This document shows, piece after piece, positions 32,300 through 40,048 of a stretch of 54,119 nt of DNA. The notes beneath the pieces are model-generated. The model saw only the letters and a program-made list of their open reading frames with translations. It was not told the origin of the DNA and did not search any database. Within the stretch, counting starts at the first letter, position 1. Every line of letters begins with the position of its first letter. Origin of the DNA: Achromobacter sp. MYb9 (GTDB lineage Bacteria > Pseudomonadota > Gammaproteobacteria > Burkholderiales > Burkholderiaceae_B); assembly GCF_002975275.1 (NCBI RefSeq), contig NZ_PCOQ01000035.1, positions 1 through 54,119 of the forward strand, given 5' to 3'. Both the position numbers and the translations under genes were made by a program.

Positions 32300-32650
32300 C
32301 GCTGCCGGCCCGTTGTCGGCCCGTTGCCGGTAGCCTTTCCCAACAGCCGTGTTGAAGGCCCCGCCCGCGGCCGCCCCACGGTCGCCCTAAAGCCACGTAT
32401 AAAGCCCGATCCTCCCCGTGATCCGGGGAAAGGCGCGCAACCCGCCCGGGTACGATGGTTGCAAGCCATCCTGTAAACGGCCGAAAAAAATCGGGGACGT
32501 GGTGCGCCGTCACGGTTACAAGCATTTCTCCCGTTGTGTGCTGGGATATGCAAGAATAAAGCGACATTTTTTTACACTTTTTGAAACATTCCTTGTTTTG
32601 CCGAGCGCCGTCCTACGTGTCCAAATCGCTGTTCTTGCCCTTTAAGTCCC
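32300..32650. other. 351-nt intergenic region between ftsX and cheD
   Basis: A duplicated CGGCCCGTTG (about 32307-32327) follows ftsX and may form a weak stem with flanking GCCGG. Further on, CCCC and GGGG around GTGATC (about 32415-32430) could form a small hairpin. An AT-rich stretch at about 32565-32605 is the best place for the cheD promoter. No open frame here looks real, and I could not align a flagellar sigma-28 promoter at the correct spacing. Confidence 0.5.
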
Positions 32651-33430
32651 ATGGCCGCCCGTCTTGAAGCCCGCGCAACGCGCCACTATTTCGATAGCGC
32701 GTTCCAGTGTCAGGCGGTGAAAGTACTTCCCAACGAGTACTACGTCACCGCCGAAGACCTGATGATCTCGACCGTACTCGGGTCGTGTGTTGCCGCCTGT
32801 ATCCACGATCCGATCAAGGGCGTGGGCGGCATGAACCATTTCATGTTGCCGGAAGGCGACATGCAATCGCCTGCGTCCGCCACCATGCGCTACGGCGCTT
32901 TCGCGATGGAAGTGCTGATCAACGAATTGCTGAAGGCGGGCGCCGTGCGCGACCGGCTGGAAGCCAAGGTGTTCGGCGGCGGCGCGGTGCTGAGCGCCAT
33001 GCAGCAGATGAACATCGGCGAACGCAACGGCGAATTCGTCTTGAACTACCTCAGGACCGAAGGCATCCCGGTCAAGGCGCAAGACCTGGGCGACGTGCAC
33101 GCGCGCCGCATCAATTACTTCCCGCGCGACGGCCGCGTGATGGTGCGCAAGATGGCGCCGCACCACCAGCGCGCCGAAGAGATCATCGCCAAGCGCGAAC
33201 AGGCGGCAGCACAAAGCGCCCAGGCCAAGACGCAAAGCCCGCCACGCGTCGAACGCTTCAGCCGGCCCGGCGTGGAACGTTTCGATAAACCCGCACGCCC
33301 CGGTGTCGAACGTTTCGACAAGCCCGCGCGCCCTGGTGTCGAACGCTTCGACAAGCCTGCCCGTCCTGGCGTGGAACGCTTCGATACCGCGCTGAGCCGC
33401 TTGCGCAAATCGGAAACCACCGACAGCTGA
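32651..33430 (+). CDS. cheD: Chemoreceptor glutamine deamidase CheD with a repeat tail
   Basis: CheD deamidates glutamines on chemoreceptors and can bind the phosphatase CheC. The catalytic domain (about residues 15-180) shows the active-site Cys in STVLGSCVAACIHDP and the His in GVGGMNHFMLPEG. It continues with RYGAFAMEVLINELLKAGA and KVFGGGAVL, all standard. The full length of 259 is longer than the usual 160-200. The added C-terminal part has an Ala/Gln-rich linker and then four 11-residue PGVERFDKPAR-type repeats plus a preceding VERF. No other chemotaxis gene is in the window, so it acts on receptors encoded elsewhere. It is followed 27 nt later by thpR. Confidence 0.92.
   Translation: MAARLEARATRHYFDSAFQCQAVKVLPNEYYVTAEDLMISTVLGSCVAACIHDPIKGVGGMNHFMLPEGDMQSPASATMRYGAFAMEVLINELLKAGAVRDRLEAKVFGGGAVLSAMQQMNIGERNGEFVLNYLRTEGIPVKAQDLGDVHARRINYFPRDGRVMVRKMAPHHQRAEEIIAKREQAAAQSAQAKTQSPPRVERFSRPGVERFDKPARPGVERFDKPARPGVERFDKPARPGVERFDTALSRLRKSETTDS
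33266..33382 (+). repeat. 33-nt in-frame repeats in the cheD tail
   Basis: Four PGVERF units start at residues 206, 217, 228 and 239, three of them followed by DKPAR, giving a 33-nt period. The DNA copies differ at synonymous third positions (for example CGT/CGC for Arg and GAT/GAC for Asp), so the protein sequence is being maintained. A fifth VERF precedes at residues 200-203. Confidence 0.93.
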
Positions 33431-33457
33431 GTCCCGCGACGCGCCTACAATCAGGGC

Positions 33458-33988
33458 ATGTCCAGCGTCCGTCTTTTCTTCGCTCTGTGGCCGTCGCCCT
33501 CGCTCGCCGCGTCGCTGGCGAGCTGGGCGGAACAGGCCCGGCCAACCACCGGCGGGCGCGTCATGCGCACCGAGACGCTGCACTTGACCCTTGCCTTTCT
33601 AGGCCCGGTCGACGCGCAACTGGCCGACACGCTGGCGGCCGCCACGCCGGAACACCCACTACCCGCGGGCGAGGTGGCGCTGGACCACTACGGCGTGTTC
33701 AGCCGCCAGCGCATTCTTTGGGCCGGCCCGCGCCAGACACCCGCCGGCCTGCAGGCCGCGCACGACAGCCTGTGGCAATGGCTGGCCGATTTTGGCCTGA
33801 CCGCCCCGCCGCAACCCTTCCGCCCGCACGTGACCCTGCTGCGCAACATCGAACATGCGCAGCCGCCCGACACCACGCCCGCGCCGCTTTCCTGGCGCTA
33901 CGACCGCATGGTGCTGGTGGCATCCGAGTCCCTGACGGGAGGTAGCCGCTACCGCATCGTCGCGCAATCGCGCCCCGCCGACAGGTAG
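33458..33988 (+). CDS. thpR: RNA 2',3'-cyclic phosphodiesterase (2'-5' RNA ligase family)
   Basis: This small cytoplasmic 2H phosphoesterase hydrolyses 2',3'-cyclic phosphate RNA ends. The 176-residue length is usual. The two HxT motifs are present: LHLTLAFLG near residue 42 and PHVTLLRN near residue 124. The start SSVRLFFALWPSPSLAASL is typical. Gap of 27 nt after cheD and 45 nt before the deoxyribonucleotidase gene, so it could be in one transcription unit with both, although the functions are unrelated. Confidence 0.9.
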   Translation: MSSVRLFFALWPSPSLAASLASWAEQARPTTGGRVMRTETLHLTLAFLGPVDAQLADTLAAATPEHPLPAGEVALDHYGVFSRQRILWAGPRQTPAGLQAAHDSLWQWLADFGLTAPPQPFRPHVTLLRNIEHAQPPDTTPAPLSWRYDRMVLVASESLTGGSRYRIVAQSRPADR

Positions 33989-34033
33989 CCCCGCTCTGGC
34001 ACAATCACCCGGTTGCAACGACCAGGGATCACC

Positions 34034-34594
34034 ATGATCATCCTGCTGGACCAAGACGGCGTGCTGGCGGACTTTGAACACGCCTTCATCGACGCCTGGC
34101 GCGCCCGCCACCCGGACATCGCCCCCATCGAATTCGAAGACCGGAAATCCTTCTACATCCGCCAGGACTATCCGCCGGAACTGCGGGGGATGGCCGAGGC
34201 CATCTACACCGCGCCGGGGTTCATCCGCAACCTGCCGCCGGTGCCGGGCGCCCTGGACGCCGTGCAGGAATTGCTGGCCTTGGGGCTGGACGTGCGGATC
34301 TGCACGTCGCCGCTATCGCAGTTCGAAAACTGCGTGGCCGAGAAGTACCTGTGGGTGGAAAAACACCTGGGGCGCGAAGCCACCAACCGGCTGGTACTGA
34401 CCAAGGACAAGACGCTGGTGCATGGCCATCTGCTGATCGACGACAAGCCGCTGATCGAAGGCGCGGTCAAGCCGCGCTGGAAGCACATTTTGTTCGATGC
34501 GCCCTACAACCGGCAGGTTAGCGACCGCCCGCGCATCACCTGGGCGAACTGGCGCAACGTGCTGGCGGGCGAGCTCTATACGGCAGACGAATGA
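34034..34594 (+). CDS. 5'(3')-deoxyribonucleotidase-like HAD phosphatase
   Basis: The 186-residue haloacid dehalogenase-fold enzyme dephosphorylates (deoxy)nucleoside monophosphates, by homology to the NT5C family. Motif I is LLDQDGVLADF (nucleophile Asp and general acid Asp), motif II is ICTSPLSQF, the motif III Lys is in TKDKTLV, and motif IV is LLIDDKPLIEG. A cap region at about 20-75 contains RQDYPPELRGM. The ATG at 34034 has AGGG 6-7 nt upstream. Physiologically it would keep nucleotide pools clean; there is no operon partner that points to another role. Confidence 0.87.
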   Translation: MIILLDQDGVLADFEHAFIDAWRARHPDIAPIEFEDRKSFYIRQDYPPELRGMAEAIYTAPGFIRNLPPVPGALDAVQELLALGLDVRICTSPLSQFENCVAEKYLWVEKHLGREATNRLVLTKDKTLVHGHLLIDDKPLIEGAVKPRWKHILFDAPYNRQVSDRPRITWANWRNVLAGELYTADE

Positions 34595-34675
34595 GTCCAC
34601 GCGGCGCCTGTTCAGCCGTCATGATTTAGGACTATTCTGTGTGGGCTGTACCCCCACCCCGGAGGAGCCCGCACC

Positions 34676-36013
34676 ATGAATCTGCACCGTCTGCTCAAGC
34701 AGCGAGAAGCCGACCACAAGCCTTTGCGAGTTGCATTGCTGGGCGCCGGAAAGTTCGGCGCGATGTTCATGAGCCAGGCGCCCCGCACGCCGGGGATGCG
34801 GCTGGTGGCGGTGGCGGATCTGGCGCCTGCCCGCGCCCGCGCCGCGCTGACCCGCGTGGGCTGGCCCGCCAGCGCGCTGAACGCCACCAGCACCAATGAC
34901 GCGTTCAAGAACGGCAAGGTCTTTTTCAGCGACGCCCCTTACGCCATCATCGCCAGCCCGGACGTCGACATCGTCATCGACGCCACCGGCCAGGCCGCGG
35001 CCGGCATCGGCCACGTGCTGGCCTGCTGCGAACACGGCAAGGACATCATCATGGTCAACGTCGAAGCCGACGCGCTGGCCGGTCCGCTGCTGGCGCGCCG
35101 CGCGCGCGAGGCGGGCATCGTGTATTCGCTGGCCTACGGCGACCAGCCTGCCCTGATCTGCGAAATGGTGGATTGGGCACGCGCCGCCGGCTTCGAAGTG
35201 ATGGCCGCGGGCAAGGGCACCAAATACCTGCCGGAATTCCACACGTCCACCCCGGACACCGTGTGGCCCTATTACGGCTTCACCGCCGAAATGGTGGCGG
35301 CGGGCGACTTCAACGCGCAAATGTTCAACAGCTTCCTGGACGGCACCAAAAGCGCCATCGAGATGGCGGCGGTGTCCAATGCCACGGGTCTTTTGCCGTC
35401 GCCGTCGGGGCTGCATTTCCCGCCGTGCGGCGTGGACGACCTGGCCCGCGTGCTGCGCCCGCGCGAAGATGGCGGCATCCTGCACCATCGCGGACAAGTA
35501 GAAGTGATTTCGTCCCTGGAACGCGATGGCCGGCCGGTGTTCCGCGACCTGCGCTGGGGCGTCTACGTGACGCTGGCCGCCGACAGCGATTACGTGCGGC
35601 GCTGCTTTCAGGAATACGGGCTGGTCACGGACCCCAGCGGCAACTTCACCGCCATGTACAAGCCCTATCACCTGATCGGGCTGGAGCTGGGCATCAGCGT
35701 GGCCAGCGTTGGCCTGCGGCGCGAGCCCACGGGCGCGCCGGCCGGCTGGCATGGCGACGTGGTGGCCACCGCCAAGCGCGACCTGCAAGCCGGCCAGGTG
35801 CTGGACGGCGAAGGCGGCTATACGGTTTACGGCCGGCTGATGCCCGCGCCGGATTCCGTGGAAGAAGGCTACCTGCCGCTAGGCCTGTCGCACCAGGTCA
35901 AACTGAAGAACCCGGTACGCCAGTCGCAGGCGATACGCTGGCGCGATGTGGAATACGACGAGCGGTCGACGGCGGTGCAATTCCGCCGCGAAATGGAACA
36001 GACCTTCGCGTAG
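34676..36013 (+). CDS. NAD(P)-dependent oxidoreductase with C-terminal SAF domain
   Basis: The 445-residue cytoplasmic protein starts with a Rossmann NAD(P)-binding domain (LRVALLGAGKFGAMFMSQAP, and later DIVIDATGQAAAGIGH). A homoserine-dehydrogenase-like central part follows (EVMAAGKGTKYLPEFHTSTPDTVWPYYG). A SAF-like domain at about 355-430 contains AKRDLQAGQVLDGEGGYTVYGRL. Proteins of this shape are annotated as SAF-domain or FlgA-like oxidoreductases and occur in sugar-acid and hydroxy-acid catabolic loci. GGAGGAG precedes the ATG. It converges on the GntR-SDR pair and may belong to the same pathway, though it has its own promoter. Substrate unknown. Confidence 0.82.
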   Translation: MNLHRLLKQREADHKPLRVALLGAGKFGAMFMSQAPRTPGMRLVAVADLAPARARAALTRVGWPASALNATSTNDAFKNGKVFFSDAPYAIIASPDVDIVIDATGQAAAGIGHVLACCEHGKDIIMVNVEADALAGPLLARRAREAGIVYSLAYGDQPALICEMVDWARAAGFEVMAAGKGTKYLPEFHTSTPDTVWPYYGFTAEMVAAGDFNAQMFNSFLDGTKSAIEMAAVSNATGLLPSPSGLHFPPCGVDDLARVLRPREDGGILHHRGQVEVISSLERDGRPVFRDLRWGVYVTLAADSDYVRRCFQEYGLVTDPSGNFTAMYKPYHLIGLELGISVASVGLRREPTGAPAGWHGDVVATAKRDLQAGQVLDGEGGYTVYGRLMPAPDSVEEGYLPLGLSHQVKLKNPVRQSQAIRWRDVEYDERSTAVQFRREMEQTFA

Positions 36014-36031
36014 GCCCGGGCCGCGCCTTGC

Positions 36032-36049
36032 CCCGTCTGCTTAGACGGG
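36032..36049. terminator. Small stem-loop at convergent gene ends
   Basis: CCCGTCT (36032-36038) and AGACGGG (36043-36049) form a 7-bp stem with a 4-nt loop, further enclosed by GCCCC/GGGGC. It spans the stop codon of the GntR gene and lies 18 nt after the SAF-oxidoreductase stop. It is likely to act in both directions, but has no T-run. Confidence 0.5.
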
Positions 36050-36787
36050 TGCGGGGCGTTCGGCCTGGAACAGGCGCAGGCGGTCCGCCGCGTTGCGCAG
36101 GTGCTGTTCGGCCGCGCGGCCGGCGGCGTCCGGGTCGGAGCCTTCGATCGCGGCGAAGATGGCCTGGTGTTCGCTTTGCACGGCCGCCATGCGCTCGGCA
36201 TACCTGCGCGCCGTGTTGTGGCGGGCGCTGCGGATCACCCGGCGCACATTGGCCTCCAGGTAGTCGTTCAGCGCAACCAGGTGCGGGTTGTGCGTGGCCT
36301 GCACGATCGCCTGATGAAACTGGTAGTCCTCTTCGTCGCCCAGCTTGTCGTTGATCAGCGCGTATTCCATGCCCACCAGCGCCTGGCGGATCTTCTTCAG
36401 GTCTGGCTCGGTGCGGCGCTGCGCCGCGTAGCGCGCGGCGGTGACTTCGATGGACAGCATCAGTTCCAGGATGTGTTCAAGGTCCTGGGTGTCGCCCGGC
36501 GTGGGCGCGGCGATGCGAAACGCGTTGCGCTGGAAATTCGGATCGACGAACACGCCGCTGCCCTGCTGCGACGTGATCAGCCCTTCCGACTTCAGGCGGG
36601 CCAGCGCTTCGCGCACGACCGCGCGACTGACGGAATAGGTTTCGGTCAGTTGCTTTTCGGTGGGCAGGCGGTCGCCCGGGGCCAGCACCCCTTGGCGTAT
36701 CTGCTCGGCCAGCGCGTCGCCCAAGGCCGCGGAAAGCGAACTTTTGGGCGCGGCGCGCGGCGGGTCCTGTTCTTGAGTGGGCTGCAT
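36041..36787 (-). CDS. GntR-family regulator, FadR subfamily
   Basis: The 248-residue repressor-type regulator has an N-terminal winged helix-turn-helix (about 20-85, LPTEKQLTETYSVSRAVVRE and ALARLKSEGLITSQQGSGVF). An FCD effector domain (about 105-230) carries the metal-binding pattern in DEEDYQFHQAIVQATHNPHLV and HQAIFAAIEG. The ATG at 36787 is the likely start; a GTG at 36823 just after the SDR stop is the alternative. It forms a two-gene unit with the SDR. CAACTT/AAGTTG half-sites in the divergent promoter region at 37684-37710 are a good candidate operator. Confidence 0.87.
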   Translation of the reverse strand: MQPTQEQDPPRAAPKSSLSAALGDALAEQIRQGVLAPGDRLPTEKQLTETYSVSRAVVREALARLKSEGLITSQQGSGVFVDPNFQRNAFRIAAPTPGDTQDLEHILELMLSIEVTAARYAAQRRTEPDLKKIRQALVGMEYALINDKLGDEEDYQFHQAIVQATHNPHLVALNDYLEANVRRVIRSARHNTARRYAERMAAVQSEHQAIFAAIEGSDPDAAGRAAEQHLRNAADRLRLFQAERPAPV

Positions 36788-36824
36788 GGAAAATCGTCGG
36801 ATCGTGATGGCGGCGTCCTGCACT

Positions 36825-37562
36825 TTAAGCGATATAGATGCCGCCGTTGACCTGCATGACTTCGCCGGTCACGAAGCCCGCCAGCGGCGAACACAGGAAC
36901 GCGATCGCGCCAGCGATCTCCTCGGCCGTGCCAAAGCGGCGCAAAGGCGTACTTTCCAGCAGTTGCGCGCCCTTCTGGCCGATCAGGTCGTGCGTCATGG
37001 ACGTTGCGATGATGCCGGGCGCCACGGCATTCACGCGGATCTGCGGCGCAAGCTCTAGCGCCAGGCTGCGCGTGAAGCTCTGCACGGCGCCCTTGGACGC
37101 TGAATAGGCGGCGTGCGCGTAGCTGCCGCGCTGGGCGGCCAGCGAGGTCAGCAGCACGATCGAGCCGTTATGGCGCAGATGGCGCTGGGCCGAGCGGCAC
37201 ACATAGAACGTGCCGTCCAGGTTCACGCGCATCAGCGTGCGCCAGGCCTCGTCGCTGGTGTCCTTGACCAGTTGTTCCGGGTAGATGCCGGCGCAGTGGA
37301 CCAGATGGTCCAGCCCGCCGAAACGCTTGGCTGCCGATTCGAACACGCGTTCGCAGTCGTGCGATACGGAGACGTCCAGCGCGTGGGTGTAGACCCGCTG
37401 GCCGCTGGGGTCCAGCTCGGCCGCGATCGCCTCCAGGCGGGCGTGGTCGATGTCGGTCAGCACCAGCCGGGCGCCGTGGGCGGCCATCAGCCGCGCGGTC
37501 GCCAGACCAATGCCATTGCCTGCGCCGGTGATCACGGCCACCTGTCCTTCAAACGAAATCAT
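36825..37562 (-). CDS. Short-chain dehydrogenase/reductase (SDR), first of two
   Basis: The 245-residue classical SDR has the cofactor motif VAVITGAGNGIGLATARLMAA, the Asp of VLTDIDHARLE that favours NAD+, and HCAG in place of NNAG. The catalytic Ser is in VLLTSLAAQRG, the Tyr-Lys pair in YSASKGAVQSF, and it ends TGEVMQVNGGIYI. GGAG 5 nt before the ATG at 37562 sets the start. It is divergent from the AroE-like gene and co-transcribed with the GntR regulator. It probably oxidises a hydroxyl of the pathway substrate. Confidence 0.88.
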   Translation of the reverse strand: MISFEGQVAVITGAGNGIGLATARLMAAHGARLVLTDIDHARLEAIAAELDPSGQRVYTHALDVSVSHDCERVFESAAKRFGGLDHLVHCAGIYPEQLVKDTSDEAWRTLMRVNLDGTFYVCRSAQRHLRHNGSIVLLTSLAAQRGSYAHAAYSASKGAVQSFTRSLALELAPQIRVNAVAPGIIATSMTHDLIGQKGAQLLESTPLRRFGTAEEIAGAIAFLCSPLAGFVTGEVMQVNGGIYIA

Positions 37563-37683
37563 CTTGTCTCCAAAGCGCGCGATGAGTGGGCCGCCTGCTC
37601 TTTCGGCAGCGGCGGTTTCCTGGATTGAACTCCTGAATCCGTCGCTTGACACGAGAAAAACGCATGCCCTATGATTTATCGGA

Positions 37684-37710
37684 CAACTTGATAAAGTTGC
37701 CTGACAACTT
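37684..37710. promoter_or_regulatory. Candidate GntR (FadR-type) operator
   Basis: CAACTT (37684-37689), AAGTTG (37694-37699) and CAACTT (37705-37710) form two overlapping inverted repeats between divergent genes. The second, with centre TTGCCTGACAA, resembles the TTGTCNGACAA type of palindrome bound by several FadR-subfamily regulators. The GntR gene is encoded in the divergent unit. The surrounding 37665-37730 is AT-rich and likely includes promoters on both strands. Confidence 0.6.
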
Positions 37711-37800
37711 ATTCCGAAAGCGTAATTCAAGTCGCGCTTTCAGGCAAGAAGGGTCAGAAAAACACGGCCGCAGGCCACATGACAGGCAGGGGACAACCAG

Positions 37801-38598
37801 GTGGAAATCACCGGCAGCACTACCGTATTTGCGATTGCGGCGGACCCGATCGCGCACGTCAAGACGCCGCAGCGGCTGAACGCCCTGTTGCGGGAACGCG
37901 CGATCGACGCCGTCATGGTGCCCTTCCATGTGTCTGCCGACGCCCTGCCCGCGCTGTTCAGCGGCTTGCGCGGCATGGCCAATCTGGGCGGCGTCGTCGT
38001 GACGGTGCCTCACAAGGAACATGCCGCCACCCTGTGCGACGCCCTGACGCCCGCCGCCCAGCTGATCGGCGCGGTCAATGCCGTGCGCCTGCAGGACGGC
38101 GTGATGACCGGTGGCAACTTCGACGGCATGGGCTTTGTGACCGGCCTGCGAAGCCAGGGCCACGATCCCGCCGGGCGCCACGTCTATCTGGCCGGCCTGG
38201 GCGGGGCGGGCAAGGCCATTGCTTGCGCCCTGGCCGATGCCGGGCCCGCCAGCCTGCGCCTCTACAACCGGTCGGCCGACAAGGCGCACGCCTTCGCCGC
38301 CCATCTGGCCCGCCAATATCCCAGCCTGGACATCCGCGTGGCCGGCCCCGTGCCCGAGCCCTGTGATATCGCCGTCAACGCAACCTCGCTGGGCTTGCAA
38401 GACACCGATCCCCTGCCCTTTGCGCTGCACGAACTGGCCTCCGGCACCGTCGTGGCCGACGCCGTGATGAGCCGCGTGGACACGCCCTTGCTGCGCGCCG
38501 CCGCCGCGCAAGGCTGCCGCACCCATCCCGGCTTGTACATGCTGGAAGGACAACTCACCGAAATTGCCCGCTTTCTGGGCGTAGAAGAGCCGCAATAA
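37801..38598 (+). CDS. Shikimate dehydrogenase-like oxidoreductase with an altered substrate motif
   Basis: The 265-residue AroE-superfamily enzyme has an N-terminal substrate domain (about 1-105) and a Rossmann cofactor domain (HVYLAGLGGAGKAIACALAD). The catalytic Lys and Asp are kept in VVVTVPHKEHA and GGNFDGMGFVTGL. The shikimate-carboxylate Ser pair of HSKSP-type loops is instead HVKTP (ADPIAHVKTPQRLN), and the usual NTDG is NFDG. The start is a GTG, 238 nt from the divergent SDR. The substrate is therefore probably a different hydroxy acid, with quinate or a related compound as an alternative. It is the first gene of the + strand pathway, 55 nt before the transport receptor gene. Confidence 0.85.
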   Translation: MEITGSTTVFAIAADPIAHVKTPQRLNALLRERAIDAVMVPFHVSADALPALFSGLRGMANLGGVVVTVPHKEHAATLCDALTPAAQLIGAVNAVRLQDGVMTGGNFDGMGFVTGLRSQGHDPAGRHVYLAGLGGAGKAIACALADAGPASLRLYNRSADKAHAFAAHLARQYPSLDIRVAGPVPEPCDIAVNATSLGLQDTDPLPFALHELASGTVVADAVMSRVDTPLLRAAAAQGCRTHPGLYMLEGQLTEIARFLGVEEPQ

Positions 38599-38653
38599 AG
38601 CGCGCTTGCTTGATTCACGGACTCACCACTCCCGTCCCACGGAGGAGACACAC

Positions 38654-39889
38654 ATGAAATTGGCTTTCACCACCGGCCTGCTGTGCCTGGCCGGCATTGC
38701 CGCATCCGCGCATGCCGCGCCCGTCAAGATCGGCCTGATCGAAACGCTGTCGGGCCCGCAGGCCTCGACCGGCCTGATATTCCGCGCCGCGGTCAAATAC
38801 GAACTGGACCGCATCAACGCGGCCGGCGGCTGGAATGGCCAGCCGCTGGAGCTGGTTGAATTCGACAACCAGGGCGGCCCCGTGGGCGCGTCCGACCGCT
38901 TTCGCGCCGCCGCCGCCGACGGCGTGCAGATCCTGGTGCAGGGCTCGTCATCCGCGATCTCGGGCCAGTTGACCGAAGACGTCCGCAAGCACAACCTGCG
39001 CAACCCGGGCAAGGAAGTCGTCTTCCTGAACGTGGGCGGCGAAGCGCTGGAGCTGACCGGCCAGAAGTGCCACTTCTACCATTTCCGCTTTGCCACCAAC
39101 GCCGACCTGCGCGTGAAGGCGCTGGCTTCGGTGATGTCGGCCGACGGCACGCTGGGCAAGCGCGTCTACGCCATCAACCAGAACTATTCCTGGGGCCAGG
39201 ACATGGAAGGCGCCACCGAGCGCTTCGCCAAGCAGTACGGCTATGAAGTGGTGGGCAAGACGCTGCACGAGGTCAACAAGATCCAGGACTTCGCGCCCTA
39301 CGTCGCGCGCATCCGCTCGGCCACGCCCGACACCGTCGTCACCGGCAACTGGTCCAACGACCTGTTGCTGCTGATGAAGGCCACGCAGGCCGCCGGCCTG
39401 AAGGTGCGCTTCGCGACCGTGTTCCTGGACCAGGTGGGCAACCTGGCCAACGCAGGCGAAGTGGCCCTGGGCCACTACATCGCGCACCCGTACAACATCG
39501 AAGCTGCGGGCGACGAAGGCGCCAAGTTCGCCGAGGACTATAAGGCCAAGACCGGCCATTACCCCAGCTACACGGAACCGCAAACGGTCATCGGCGTGCG
39601 CTTCCTGGGCGAAGCCCTGAAGCAGGTGCCGCCGAAGGACGGAAAGCTGTCCGTGCCGGACCTGGCGCGCGCGCTGGAAAAGGTTACCTACACCTCGTCG
39701 CTGGGCACCTACACCATGCGCGCTGAAGACCACCAGGTGCAGTTGCCGATGGTCGTCTCCAAGGTCGGCAAGAACGCCAAGTACAAGGCCGACGGCACCG
39801 ACATGGGCTTCGAACCGGTGAAGGTGCTGGCGGCGGCGGACGTGTCGGCGCCGGTACAGGCGACGTGCAAGATGCAGCGGCCGGACTGA
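38654..39889 (+). CDS. LivJ-like ABC transporter substrate-binding protein
   Basis: The 411-residue periplasmic receptor has a signal peptide (KLAFTTGLLCLAGIAASAHA), followed by VKIGLIETLSGPQASTGLIF and GVQILVQGSSSAISGQLTED. Its second lobe has KRVYAINQNYSWGQDMEGAT and DTVVTGNWSNDLLLLMKATQ. GGAGGAG 6 nt before the ATG at 38654 decides the start. It heads the livHMGF genes, but a 159-nt gap with a hairpin follows, a usual way of making more receptor than permease. Its ligand need not be an amino acid; the neighbouring dehydrogenases suggest a hydroxylated carboxylic acid. Confidence 0.92.
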   Translation: MKLAFTTGLLCLAGIAASAHAAPVKIGLIETLSGPQASTGLIFRAAVKYELDRINAAGGWNGQPLELVEFDNQGGPVGASDRFRAAAADGVQILVQGSSSAISGQLTEDVRKHNLRNPGKEVVFLNVGGEALELTGQKCHFYHFRFATNADLRVKALASVMSADGTLGKRVYAINQNYSWGQDMEGATERFAKQYGYEVVGKTLHEVNKIQDFAPYVARIRSATPDTVVTGNWSNDLLLLMKATQAAGLKVRFATVFLDQVGNLANAGEVALGHYIAHPYNIEAAGDEGAKFAEDYKAKTGHYPSYTEPQTVIGVRFLGEALKQVPPKDGKLSVPDLARALEKVTYTSSLGTYTMRAEDHQVQLPMVVSKVGKNAKYKADGTDMGFEPVKVLAAADVSAPVQATCKMQRPD

Positions 39890-39900
39890 GGGCGGACCGA

Positions 39901-39937
39901 CGGGTTGCGCGCGCCGGACATCCCCGCGCGCAACCCG
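39901..39937 (+). terminator. Stem-loop between the receptor and permease genes
   Basis: CGGGTTGCGCGCG (39901-39913) pairs perfectly with CGCGCGCAACCCG (39925-39937), 13 bp with an 11-nt loop, 12 nt after the receptor stop. There is no T-run. It belongs to the same GGGTTGC palindrome type as the one at 49990. It probably stabilises the receptor mRNA or partially terminates. Confidence 0.75.
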
Positions 39938-40048
39938 CCGATCACCCGCAAGCACTTATAAGCGCACACCGGCGCGGGCCGGTAAAAACAACGTGCGCGA
40001 TCGCTCGCAGGACGCCTCGCGTCCTAGCGCAAGAATTATGGAGCGGAC

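Noticed and set aside
32388..32412. Flagellar sigma-28 promoter for cheD (TAAA and GCCCGAT)
   Set aside because: The spacing is 12 nt where about 15 is needed and the -10 part is imperfect.
32418..32645. 75-codon frame between ftsX and cheD
   Set aside because: Cys/Lys/Arg-rich sequence with no domain, overlapping the presumed promoter region of cheD.
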